The notes below the pieces were generated by a model that was given only the letters and a program-made list of their open reading frames with translations, searched no databases and was not told the DNA's origin. 64,000 nucleotides of DNA from Halichondria panicea. Lineage: Eukaryota; Porifera; Demospongiae; Suberitida; Halichondriidae. Below are positions 45,501-56,179 of the stretch, piece after piece. Both the position numbers and the translations under genes were made by a program. The stretch is from positions 10,712,632 to 10,776,631 of the forward strand of contig NC_087377.1 of NCBI RefSeq assembly GCF_963675165.1, given 5' to 3'. Numbering within the stretch: position 1 is the stretch's first letter; every line of letters starts with the position of its first letter.

Positions 45501-48500
45501 GAGCTAAAAGGAAGGTTTAGAACACCGTTTTTAGAACTAAAAAAGATCAGTAGCTGCACAAAATTTTTACACACAAAACATATTAAAAATCGTGGGCGTG
45601 GCTGCGTTTTAGCTGATTCAGCAATAATTGAAGGTCCCAGTCCTTAATATACCTGAGTACCAGGAGCCCATAAATAAGAGAAGGAGCGGCTGACCAGGGA
45701 TCGATCACGTTCGTAAGTGGTTATGACCGTATTTCCATATACTGTATAGCGCAACATTTTCAAAGGGCTTAATTATATAATTTTCGCTGATTTCGTGGGT
45801 TAGCAATCCTACACGAAAATCAAGTCCACGAAAATTGTTCTTTAATTAGAATTATCTGCAAAGATTAAAGACGTGGCTTCCAGTGAGCATGTAACGCAAC
45901 GAAATGCTTTTAGAGGCCGTTCCACAAAATATAAGTGCCTCGAAAATTTGGGCTATACGGTATGCAGCGTCACTAAGTGGTTGAATCCCCTTACATGTGT
46001 TATGCAATACAGGGCTGCGGTTTAAAAGCACTTAATCGCTTCGATAATTAAAAAGAAACCAGCAATTATGAAATGTGATCCTCGAGTATAAAATTATGCT
46101 GAAGTTAGCCACTCCTTCTCTTATTTATGGGCTCTTGTGTATAATACGTACTTTTATGAAATCATTATCAAAAACTATACCAGTACAGTAGAACCTCGAT
46201 TATCCGGACGCCTTGACCCACCTACTTATTTGGCAAATTTAGTGCATGTGGGGGTCTGCGCATGCACAGAAAACAAACATGCATGTGTTCATGGTGATTA
46301 CACAGGCACATCAAGGGACACACTCAAAATTGTCAAGCCAGGTAATCGACGTTCCGGATAATAGAGGACAACTGCCCGGCTTCACACGCATGTGTGTCAC
46401 TATAAGCACAGACGCTCACCTTGATCCAAACTCTGCATATGACCTTGTACGACAGGGGAAATCGAGGGTTTCTCTTGGGTCCCATCTTTACACTCTGAAT
46501 AGGTATTTAACATGTACCCGACATCGTGATAATAAGTAATAATACACAGCGACAGTAGCAGCGTAACTTTTGAGGGGACTTTATTGTTCATAGTAAGTGT
46601 CGTTAAGCAATCAAGCTAAGTGCATGCATGGTTCATGACTCACTCAGGTGGCTCATACGTGTTGTCACAAGGTCCTTGTTGTTCAGCTTTTGAGCCAGAG
46701 GCGATGATTTGGAAAGCATAGGGACTGCACTCAAAATAATTACAATAAACATTATACATATACCGGTCAGGAGCACGTGCTCCTTTATGGTGCACATACT
46801 ATAATACATGTGCCCACACTGGTCGGACAAAAATAACCACATCTTTGGCTAGCCTCCTTCACTAGCCTCCCCTGAAGAGAAGGCCTAGCTGCTACTGACT
46901 GCTTGCGCATGCGCAACATTATTGGCTATTTTTCCCCGTAAAAGTTCTTATAATACTGAGAAAAATCCTGACAAAGAATAAAAAGTCATACACAAAGCTA
47001 GCTAGCTAGAGACAGTATGTTTTTTGTAAAGCTATTTTCTTTCTGATAGAGTCAGTAGCAGTGTAGACTTTCACCAAAGCTAGCATTAGATAAGATGGGC
47101 GTGGCCAGTCCATATAGGCTAGTGTCAGCTTTCACTCCGTTCAGACGATTGTCATCCACACTGTTGGCAAGGCTGTGAGTCTTTTGTTAGCATAGCAGGC
47201 TACGGGTAGCTATCAGCTTTTTCTCAGATGGGCTAGAAACCTTCAATTAAACTTTCTATCTACTTCCTACAATCAATTTCCGTTTGTTGTGACGTCATTG
47301 TTTTACTGAGCATACACGTTAATTGTTATCCGATATCTGGCTAATGGTTAGCGCATGCACAAGCAGTCGATATATACCAGGCCCACTCTTCGAAAAAGTG
47401 CAGCCTGGGGTCGAGGCTAATCTTTGGCCTACTTTACTACATACATGTAAGGCTATACAAATGTGTGTGTTGAATTGAGAATTAAAAATAGCTACCACTT
47501 GAAAATTATTGGCAGATTCCTGTGAGGTACATGTAATTATATACAAAATTTAAAAAGCAGAAATACTACTCTAATTGATCAGAGGCGAGCATGTGGTCCC
47601 ACTGTGTACACTGCAGTGGTTTACTTACATACATGTGTATATGCGAGGTGTATGTACATTTCAAATGTGATACAACAGTGTACATTGTGTATACATGTAC
47701 TGTGTACATGCAGCAACAGATTAATTGACCGTGAAGGTGGTGAAATTTGTGCTGAGTCACACACACTTCATTAGTGGTATGAGTATGATGTACAAATGTA
47801 CATGTATAGTACTATACACAGATTCTAGTTACCATAATGAGTGTCCTATACACGTTACCATTCGGTCCATCTCACATCCAAAGTAATATTATATCATTTG
47901 CTACTAACACACGTGCAGAGTGTATAGCATATACATACCATAGGGTGAGTTTTCATCATCAGAAGCTTGAGAAGCAGTCGGTGCATTGGTAGAAGACGTG
48001 TCCTACAGAGACAATGACGTACATGTTATCAATAACAACGTATGAAATCTTTTCTAACGGACTTACTAGAACGATTGAATCGACAGTAGGAGGCTCGTAG
48101 ATATTAGGAAAAGGCTGCATGACAGATTTAGATGTGCAACCCCTGCCCGAATCTTCACTGAAAGGTACAGCTGCCCTAGTAGGAAGCCATTTTGAGTCTG
48201 TAAAGATACAAAAGTGTCATTACAATGCCGACAGTATAATTATTTTCGACCTTCTTTAATCTCAGTTTCTTCCTGTGCATTTTTCAGGGGCCTGCGCGTC
48301 ATTTCCACGGTCTGAAGTTCAGCAACAATCTTACGTGTACACTGTATTACTGAAAGTGTGTACCTTGGGTTTGAAACGGTTCCTAAGTGTAGACTGCGCT
48401 TTTGGTCCATCTCGAGACTGCAAAACACAATAAATAGAACATCAACACAACACAGGTCAATCTTACCACAAGCTGGGGATTCTTCTGAGGCTTGTTGGGT

Positions 48501-50357
48501 TTTTCCCCACCTTTGGTTTCACCACTCCATCTTGCTTTGTTTCTGACACTGTCCCTATCAACAATATCTCCTGGATTGTCAACACCGCCACCTGCATTGT
48601 CGCCACCTGGAACTATTAGATTGACGACAGGTACACCGTCTTTTGCATTGTTGCCACCAGGATTGACGACAGGTACACCGTCTTCTGCATTGTCACCACC
48701 TGGATTGACGACACGTACATCTTCTGCATTGTTGCGACCTGGAAGCACATTATCAGTTTAAATTTACCGTCAATGTAAAGTATAAAAGTACCTTGACCCT
48801 CTGGATTGTCATCACCGACATCAGCCTCACCGTCCCCTGCATTGTTGCCACATGGAAGCACATTATCAGAAGTTACCACCAATGTAAAGTACTCTTATAA
48901 AAGTACCTTGACCCTCTAGATTGTCGACATTGCCCTCTGGAAGCACATTATCAGTTGTAAACTACAAATAGCAATGTCAATTAAGTACTATTGTAAAAGT
49001 ACCTTGATAATCGTATCCTTGATTCCTTTGTCTTCGCCTAACACACCAGAGCACAATCAGCGGCAACATCACAATGACCAGAATGACAAGGATGACAACT
49101 ACAACAGCAATAATGCCCGTGTTGGAGTCTGCATAGATATTTGACATGAATGTAATAATTATTATAGCTGACAGCGTAGAGATCCTCCTGTTACCATTTC
49201 CATTTCCTACGTGTTTGTTCTCTGTAGGGAAAAAATGAAACGTAAATAGAATCAAATCAGAATAGGAAGAATTAATTCGTACCAGATGAGGGAGTGGGTG
49301 TGGCTCCAGTAGATACTGTAGCTGAAGTGACTATAATAATATAAAATGTTGATCTATAATGAAACAAAGAAAACATGTACGTACCTGACAATTTGGTACT
49401 GCTTGGAGTCGAAGTTGGTGTTGGTGTGATCTCTATTATATACACCAAGATACAAGTGCAATAAAAAATAAAAAAAGCTATTTAGACTCACTTGGTAAGC
49501 ATGAGTGTGAGATTTTCGCTTCTGAATCATAGAAATAACAACAGGCGCTCCCAGTGAAATCGTGACTAATAAAGCACGTGTAGGTAGACACACTATCCTT
49601 ATACGATACAGAGCAGACATTTTTCAAAAGTTTTTTAGTTATTAATGTATGGGAGCAGGTGCCTTCGGCGCCAACTGTAGTAATATCACATGTATCCATC
49701 TTTATCTCCAAGCGTCCACCTTGAACGTCGGGCTTATGGCAAATGAGCTTCCTCCATTCCTTTCTACCTGAAGGTTCAGAACAAAGAATTTAGAGTCATA
49801 AACGTAAATTTATTGCACACAAAAATAATGGTTCTCTCACATATACATACACAATCATAGGTTTTTAGCAAGTCTCGCAAGCCTCAACTCTGACAAGCAG
49901 ACTTTCAAATTTTGTGTAATTCATGTAATTAATTAGAGTACGAGTGGCAAGGGAAAACTTTAATTTGGCAATCTTTGGTAAAATTCGCCAAATTTCCAGA
50001 TTAAAAACAATCGCCAAAATTTTCTCATTATACGGTATATGAATATCTGTGGACCATTGTAATTGTGCGCAAACGTGTAGTGACATGACAATAGAATCAA
50101 GGAATATGATGTGGGTGGTTACCCAACACAACCACTTGAAGCTAGCTATACTTAACGCTTGGAGTGGCCTTATTAATACAACCACAGGCTCTGTATAGGA
50201 CATGGCCGGTTTAAGTTAGATCTAGGATTGATAAATCTATGACACAGACATTATTAATAACCGCTCTATACCTACCTGAGGTGTTCTGCCCTTCCCCTAG
50301 ATGGAGATGGAGATATAGAAGTAAACTGGTCAGTAACAGCACCGAGGGTGTTTTCAT
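42539..50357 (-). CDS. Gene 4: Cys-rich receptor with long repetitive tail, 545 aa
   Basis: Minus-strand exons: 50276-50357 (signal peptide), 49492-49767 (Cys-rich domain, ~28-119), 49385-49432 and 49283-49330 (Thr/Pro/Ser stalk), 49195-49221, 49003-49128 (membrane segment ~165-188 then Arg-Arg-Arg), 48907-48936, 48792-48836, 48467-48738 (Asn/Gly/Asp-rich repeats), 48364-48417, 48251-48311, 48067-48197, 47939-48002, 46644-46724, 44835-44936, 43745-43910 (second hydrophobic stretch) and 42539-42563. Together they make 1638 nt with one open frame. Phases match at every junction, 1-1 for most. A stop 12 nt past the 48251 donor would give a shorter isoform if that intron is kept. The last exon is tiny and the least certain. 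The Cys-rich domain has the same spacing as in genes 1 and 2. Role: cell-surface receptor (inferred). Confidence 0.7.
42600..43735. other. Gene 4 last intron, no other exon seen
   Basis: Contains an inverted copy of the TG-tract repeat at about 43640-43725. The frame at 43347-43544 is unsupported. Confidence 0.45.
45111..45658. mobile_element. Near-perfect palindromic element, ~220 bp arms
   Basis: The left arm 45111-45330 and right arm 45440-45658 are almost exact reverse complements around a 109 bp loop. The outer tip is TACTCAGGTATATTAAGGAC and the inner tip GTCTGCTTAAGCC. It lies in a gene 4 intron. Confidence 0.9.
45741..45962. mobile_element. MITE-like repeat
   Basis: Left end ACTGTATAGCGCAACATTTT and right end CGAAAATTTGGGCTATACGG plus TAT are roughly inverted. 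CCACGAAA-type motifs lie inside. Confidence 0.5.
46186..46373. mobile_element. Pogo-like MITE, right end cut
   Basis: Starts CAGTAGAACCTCGATTATCC and ends near ATCGACGTTCCGGATAATAG. It matches the ends of 11249-12258. Confidence 0.6.
46850..47419. mobile_element. TIR element with 9-bp target duplication (copy 3, inverted)
   Basis: TAGCCTC ... GAGGCTA ends, 570 bp, flanked by ATCTTTGGC on both sides (46841-46849 and 47420-47428). It is the reverse orientation of 37977-38540 over its whole length, and lies in a gene 4 intron. Confidence 0.8.
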
Positions 50358-50418
50358 GATGCGCCTAATACAGTATCTCGATCTCAGAGTCACACAGCAG
50401 GCTAGCTACGCGGCTATA

Positions 50419-51024
50419 GTCTCGAATACCCGCCTCAACCTAAAAGCTTGAGTCTGGTCAAACTCACATATGAACTTTGTTCTGCACAGTCAGCAAAGTC
50501 AAGTGGGCTACACGCCCACAAGCATAGTGATAAAGCCACCGCATGTTAGGGACAGAACATACACGTACACAGAGGGCTATATCAAACAGTGTATCAATTA
50601 AGGCTAGGAGTTGAAAGCCTACAAGAAAAACACTGAGCTTGAAGCCATCATTGCACAGAGCTAGAGGGCCATGAAACCATGGTCGACGGTCACATTCACA
50701 TAAATGAGCATTTAGGCTGTTAATTTCGACAAGGTGTTCCAAAGGTCCTGTTGCTAGTCTGGAGAGTTCTAGTATCACATCCTTACAACTCTATCCATCT
50801 ACGTCGCCTTCTGTCAGGGGCTCATTCTTCTACTATACTAGTAACAATCCATGCTGCGTGGCGGTTAGCTATAATGATATTCATGTAGACTATAATTTTA
50901 TTCATGTTCCACACCCACTTGTGGTCAATTAAATGTCCAAGAAATTCCTGGACACACTTGAACCAAACCTCAATGTGAGTTTGACCAGACTCAAGCTTTT
51001 AGGTTGAGGCGGGTATTCGAGACT
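50419..51024. repeat. Inverted repeat pair between genes 4 and 5
   Basis: Arms 50419-50467 and 50974-51024 are reverse complements (GTCTCGAATACCCGCCTCAA and its inverse). They bracket about 500 bp of non-coding DNA in the divergent space between the gene 4 and gene 5 start codons. Confidence 0.85.
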
Positions 51025-51185
51025 AACGCGGCTACATACGTACGGAACGCCAAGATCTATTAATGGCTAATAATTATTATTGACCACATGCAATCCCACA
51101 TCCGCCAGATGTGATACACATGCGCAGAAAAGAAAAACGTCGTGAACGTAAAAACTTTTTCATAATACCTTATACATGATACAGT

Positions 51186-54100
51186 ATGCATCTCTTATAC
51201 TTAGCAGGTCTTTTTTCTTTAATAGTGAAAAAGAATACTGCTAATTCAGTGGAGCTTGAAGCCAGTGAGTGTAAACTGCATTACCCAAAGTCATGCTATA
51301 ATATTATATTGCATTCATTAATGTAATTCCACTGCAGAAATTACATCTCCATTGATCTACAATGCATACTTATATTCAGAAGAATTCGCAAGATTTACTT
51401 GCATTACAAGAAATAGTGACAACATTCGGTGGATCATTGACGACTCAACCAACATCGATTACTATGTTAGAATGATCAGAAGAATACAATCCAGAATTTT
51501 GCTTGATCAAGACGGATCCTTCCTCTCGGAATTACTGATCCCGGCTATTTCAGTTAACAAGCACATAGCAGTGATTAAATGTGAAGCGTACAATACAACA
51601 GGAGGTTTTCAAGTGGCTGAGTCCAACGAAACAGCTCAATACAACATCCAAGGCTTGCTGGAAATGGAGTCTAATGCCACATACAGCAGGTACAATTCCA
51701 CACACAACCTAGTGGAATGGTTGGAACCACCGACGCTGAACATTACAAATGTAGAACCTGACATTGAAAGTTACACAGTATGCTCATGCCCCAAATTTAA
51801 TATTTCCGAGCATGAACTTGAATGCACCAATACGTCGAAACCTCAAATTATTCTACCAAAATATTATGCGGATTTTTTTGTTGTGGTAACTGCTTGGAAT
51901 ATTGTCGGAGAGAGCAACAGCTCAGCACAACTTATGATTCCGAAATGCGGGAACACTAATGATGAGGTCCGAATAGAAGGTAAATATACTTTATAAACCC
52001 ATGCATGCATGCATGTGTTATCTTTTTGTAGGAGACACATTTGTTGTGGAAATAGAATTTGACGAAGACAATTCAACGGCACTTTATATTTCCTTCACAC
52101 CCACTGCAGGCAATCAGAAGGTGCATGTGTAAAGTATTTTATTTTCTAGTATCATCCACGTATTATGATGCATGCATGCGTGCATGATGTATATTGTATA
52201 TCACATGTAGGCAGATCACAACGAGTCATCGATTGAAAGGTGTTTGTTTGTCTATGAAGTTACCATCAAGCGGAAACTGAATTCAACAGAGTTGGTGACA
52301 CCTACACAACTGTACGGATTGGATCATCTATGCATTAGAAAAAAAGATCTACAGAGAAACAACCTGTTCACAATTGGCATAAATCGAATAACTTCTACCT
52401 CTCATTTGCAATTGCATCCAGTTGACTTCAGTGAGTTAAATCGTAACACAATAATTATTTCACTCTTTGCCATAACCATGCATGCATGCATGCAGGTACG
52501 TATGATCTTCAGAGTGTGAGCACGTCAAGGAAAGGACACTTCTTGCACGTTATTTGCCATTTCGCCCGAGGGATAACAGCTAAAGGCTGTGCAATACAGC
52601 TAAGAAGTGGTGAAAGAGTCCTCCTTCAAAAAAGGCTACCAATTATTGAAGACTGTGAAGCCCTGCAATCGACACCATGCTACGCAAATGGAAGTATTGA
52701 CTTATCAGTTCTACCAACTATTGGGAAGGTGGTATCTCTACTTGTTTCTCATTGGGAACCAAACAGTTTTGAAAACAGTGTTTACTTGATAGAACTCCCA
52801 ATACAGGCAGCTAACAACAGCTCAACAGGTTTAAATCTCACACCAGCAAACACGACCATGATACCATTGATAATAACAGGTATAATTATACTCTTTTGGC
52901 TCGTGTGATCATGCATGCATGTATAGATTATTTGTGTGCACAACATGCAGTTGCAGTCAGTGGAGGCACTTTGGGAGCAGTTTGCCTAATTTGCCTATCA
53001 GCTGTCGTTTTAGGAGTGTTTTGGAAGATTTACAAAAGATCAGGTAACTATAATTACTTTCACTATAGTATGTACTAGCTCTCCTGTGCATGTGAATCGA
53101 TAGGCCTTGCTATATAGATGATGCTCAAGCATGCAGAGTTCTGGGGGGAAGACGAATTATAGTAATTAAGGGGGTGTTCGGGTATCCGGGGAAAAATAGA
53201 ATCCAATTTGAATGCCATTTAGTAGATGGTATAGCTCTAGTAACATTCACAAACTAGTGATGGAGGGGGGGGGGGGGGAAGCTGAACTGTTTGGGGGAGA
53301 AACTTCCCCTTGCCCCCCCCCCCTACTAGAACACTATCAAGACATAATTATGCCTTTCTTTATTCAGAGCTTATATACATTAAAATGCCCATGTTTCCTC
53401 AGGTGGTAAACATACAGTATAGACCACACGAATAAAGTAGCACATTGTCAATGGCCACATAAGTCTGTTACTTATGCCATAATTATATCATGAGATAATT
53501 ATCCACAGTCAAATTCAGATACTCATAGAAACATTCCCCCTGTGTATATGTTAAGCTTCATTGCACGCACACATGCATGCAGTGACAAAACTTGGATACA
53601 AAACTGTTACCGTAATGAGCTTATTAGATCATTATGGGAATGATTATAAATATGGAACGATTGTGAACAGTGGCGGACCCAGGAATTATGAATTTTTAGA
53701 GGGGGTTCCAAAAGTGTTACAAAAAAAAGTCAACTGTTTTTTTTTGTACTACATGCATGAGTTAGATCTGGTCTTGGGAACCCCCTCCTTGCTTTTGAAA
53801 AGTTCATCACTTTTCTGTCTGCATGGATCCACCACTGGTGAACTGGCTATAAAGCATCGATTAGAAAACCATATTTTTTGTTGCTTTTAAAGACGCACAC
53901 GCACACGCACACGCACGCACGCACACACACACAAACACACGCACACCCACACGCACACGCACACGCACGCACGCAAGACGCACCGCCATTACCACCGATA
54001 ACACCCGACTAGACATTGCGGCAAACGGCTTCTGGGGAGGAAGACTGGAGAGAACCTTTGTAGATGTCAGAGTGTTTAACCCCCACGCACCATCGAACAG

Positions 54101-54577
54101 GAACACGAGCCTGGAGCAGTGCTTCAGAAAACACGAACTAGAGAAGAAAAGAGCCTATGAGCAAAGAGTGAGGGAGGTGGAACATGCGTCCTTCACCCCC
54201 TTAGTGCTCTCCGCAAGTGGGGGGCTAGGAAAAGAAGCAACAGTGTTCTACAAAAGATTGGCTTCCCTCCTAGCTGAGAAATGGGACCAACCATACCACC
54301 AGGTCATAAACTGGCTAAGATGCTCCCTATCATATAGTCTGCTCAGATCTGCTATACAATGTGTTCGAGGCTCCCGGTCCTCCCGTGGTCGCGCCATCAA
54401 GACCATCCCACCAATGGATTTGGTGTCGGCCGAGGCACACTTATGCCAAATGGACTAACAAGTATATTTTTCCTTTTTGTATAATTTTTGTTTTTGTTTT
54501 TCTTGTTGTACTCTTTATTATTTTGTCTTGCCTAGATTAGTACGCACACACACGCACACGCACGCACGCACACACAC

Positions 54578-54609
<32 letters not shown>

Positions 54610-54950
54610 GCACGCACACACGCACACACACACACACGCACACACGGTGAAAATTATTGACTCTGTACATGTACTAACATGAATGTATACTTACAAAGCA
54701 TGCCCATTATATATTTGCCATCATTTTCATAGGTCAACGTTTGAATTGTCAAAAAATGCCTCAACTTCATTCCAATGAGGCGTACTCACATATACTTAGA
54801 AATGAAGCATACGAGACGGCAGGAAAACCTCCGGTATCTCAAGAGGACACTGGCCCTCATCTGTATGATGAGATCCCCCTGCCAGCACAGGCAAAGGAGC
54901 CAATGTATGCTGAAATAGGGACTCAGTACAAATATTGCATTCGAAATTAA
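51186..54950 (+). CDS. Gene 5: Ig/FN3-like receptor with ITAM-like tail, 574 aa
   Basis: Seven exons: 51186-51264 (signal peptide), 51338-51979, 52032-52120, 52211-52430, 52496-52879, 52951-53043, 54733-54950; 1725 nt, one frame. Exon 2 holds an Ig-like region (Phe-Thr-Cys ... Ile-Arg-Trp ... Ile-Lys-Cys, ~35-100) and a fibronectin-III-like region (~130-230, Val-Glu-Trp-Leu-Glu-Pro-Pro, Tyr-Thr-Val, Ala-Trp-Asn). The next exons form a further ~220-residue beta-rich ectodomain with four or more cysteines, possibly FN3-like. Exon 6 gives the membrane segment (Leu-Gly-Ala-Val-Cys-Leu-Ile...) followed by Lys-Ile-Tyr-Lys-Arg. The tail (503-574) has YSHI at 520, YDEI at 547 and YAEI at 561. AATAAA lies ~98 nt after the stop. 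Many Asn-x-Ser/Thr sites fit a glycosylated ectodomain. It is divergent from gene 4. Confidence 0.8.
53668..53837. mobile_element. hAT-like MITE, short copy, in a gene 5 intron
   Basis: Starts CAGTGGCGGACCCAGGAATT and ends CATGGATCCACCACTG. Flanks GTGAA/GTGAA suggest a target duplication. Confidence 0.7.
53888..53985. repeat. CA/CG-rich microsatellite
   Basis: ACGCACACGCACAC-type units, interrupted. They directly adjoin the retroelement frame. Confidence 0.85.
53984..54458 (+). mobile_element. Retroelement ORF C-terminal fragment
   Basis: An open frame ending at TAA 54456-54458, in a gene 5 intron. It includes Asp-Ile-Ala-Ala-Asn-Gly-Phe-Trp-Gly, Val-Asp-Val-Arg-Val-Phe-Asn-Pro, a Lys-His-Glu ... 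Lys-Lys-Arg-Ala-Tyr stretch and Phe-Thr-Pro-Leu-Val, then Leu-Leu-Arg-Ser-Ala-Ile. I recognise this pattern from the C-terminal end of reverse-transcriptase proteins of invertebrate retroelements (recalled, not searched). The rest of the element is missing; it begins right after one CA/CG satellite and another follows ~85 bp after its stop. 5' truncation is typical of LINE-like insertions. Confidence 0.65.
54543..54648. repeat. CA/CG-rich microsatellite (downstream)
   Basis: ACACACACGCACACGCACGC-type units, same strand as the upstream tract. Confidence 0.85.
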
Positions 54951-55047
54951 TGTTAATACCAAGTGTATAATTATAGAGCAGGTTAGTCGCCAGCCAGCTA
55001 TTGTTTGTTATTATACTCTTGTACTAGCACGAACACTTTACTCACGA

Positions 55048-55053
55048 AATAAA
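55048..55053 (+). terminator. Candidate polyadenylation signal of gene 5
   Basis: AATAAA about 98 nt after the gene 5 stop codon. Confidence 0.5.
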
Positions 55054-55323
55054 CTCTCGTTTTTATGTGAAAGTGTAGCCTATTACTGAAAGCATCGCGG
55101 GTGCTGGTGCCTCTGTGCCAAAGCTACATAATAATAATTATAACATACATAAAGCTATACTATACGTACACAGGAGTACTCCTGACGTACATTATAATAA
55201 TTATCATGATTTTGCTGCATGCAGGTCTACTGTGAAACATCTATAATTATTCTATATAGATCTAACTATACATATTCTAGTTTCGTTATTTTCTAGAACA
55301 TTCCTTGAGTGATAGTTTTGTGT

Positions 55324-56094
55324 CAGGGGCGGATCCAGGGGTGATTTTTAGGGGCTGAAGCCCCCCCCTTTTGAAAAAACTACCTATGTATTGCTAGTCT
55401 GAGGTTACAACAATTTTGCCACCAACCTTGTTACTTATGCATCTGCATGTAGACTCACTGACTTAAGAGATGCTAGACAATAGCCAAGTCTAGCTACTAA
55501 GAGTATAAAGGATGTAGGCTAGCTAGCTGGACATGCATACTATACTAGCTAGCTAGCTAGATGTAGAACTAATAAAGTGCATAGGTCAACTATTGCTGTT
55601 GCTGAGTCAGCTCCTTGTGCAATGTTTTGTAGCCTCGATCATATCCCAGGCCTCTTTTCCTAGGCCTTGTGAAGGAGGCTATTGTGCATGCTGTTGAGCT
55701 GCAACATGGAGCAGATCTCAGACTTTTTCAGCTAGTTGCAAGGAAGCAGCCTTATCTCCTCTCACTCTCAGTGCAGTCTGGGTAGGCATTGTGATTCTTT
55801 CATGTACCAAGAGTGCATGAATGTAGATGTAACATCTACAGTATACATCCTTTTGTTGATTAGAACGAGTTTTTTGTATTAACTTTTTCATATTCAGTAT
55901 TCACTTATTAATATGACAGTTCAAAGGTAAAAGTGTGAGCAAATTGTAAAAATCAAAAAATTTCGCCTCCGGCGAGGCGGGAGGGGGATGCTCCCCCTCC
56001 CATACCCACCCCCTGGGTGGCTCCGCCACCCTCGTACAGGGCTTCACCCCTTTCTACTAGCCCCCCCCTTTCATTTTTCCTGGATCCGCCCCTG
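55324..56094. mobile_element. hAT-like element, 771 bp
   Basis: Starts CAGGGGCGGATCCAGGGGTG and ends TCCTGGATCCGCCCCTG. GGAGGGGGATGCTCCCCCTC lies near the right end. A short TAGCCTC...GAGGCTA piece (about 55630-55681) lies inside. No transposase. Confidence 0.75.
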
Positions 56095-56179
56095 TGTGTG
56101 TATATATGAGTTCTACTATTCTATTCAAGTCCATCTACAACATCTCTACAATTTGAAATTGTTTGCGTTCAACAAAAAG

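Noticed and set aside
48230..48311. Stop after the 48251-48311 exon as the true end of gene 4
   Set aside because: Using the GT at 48249-48250 gives the right phase for four further exons, so I prefer the longer model; the short form may be an isoform.
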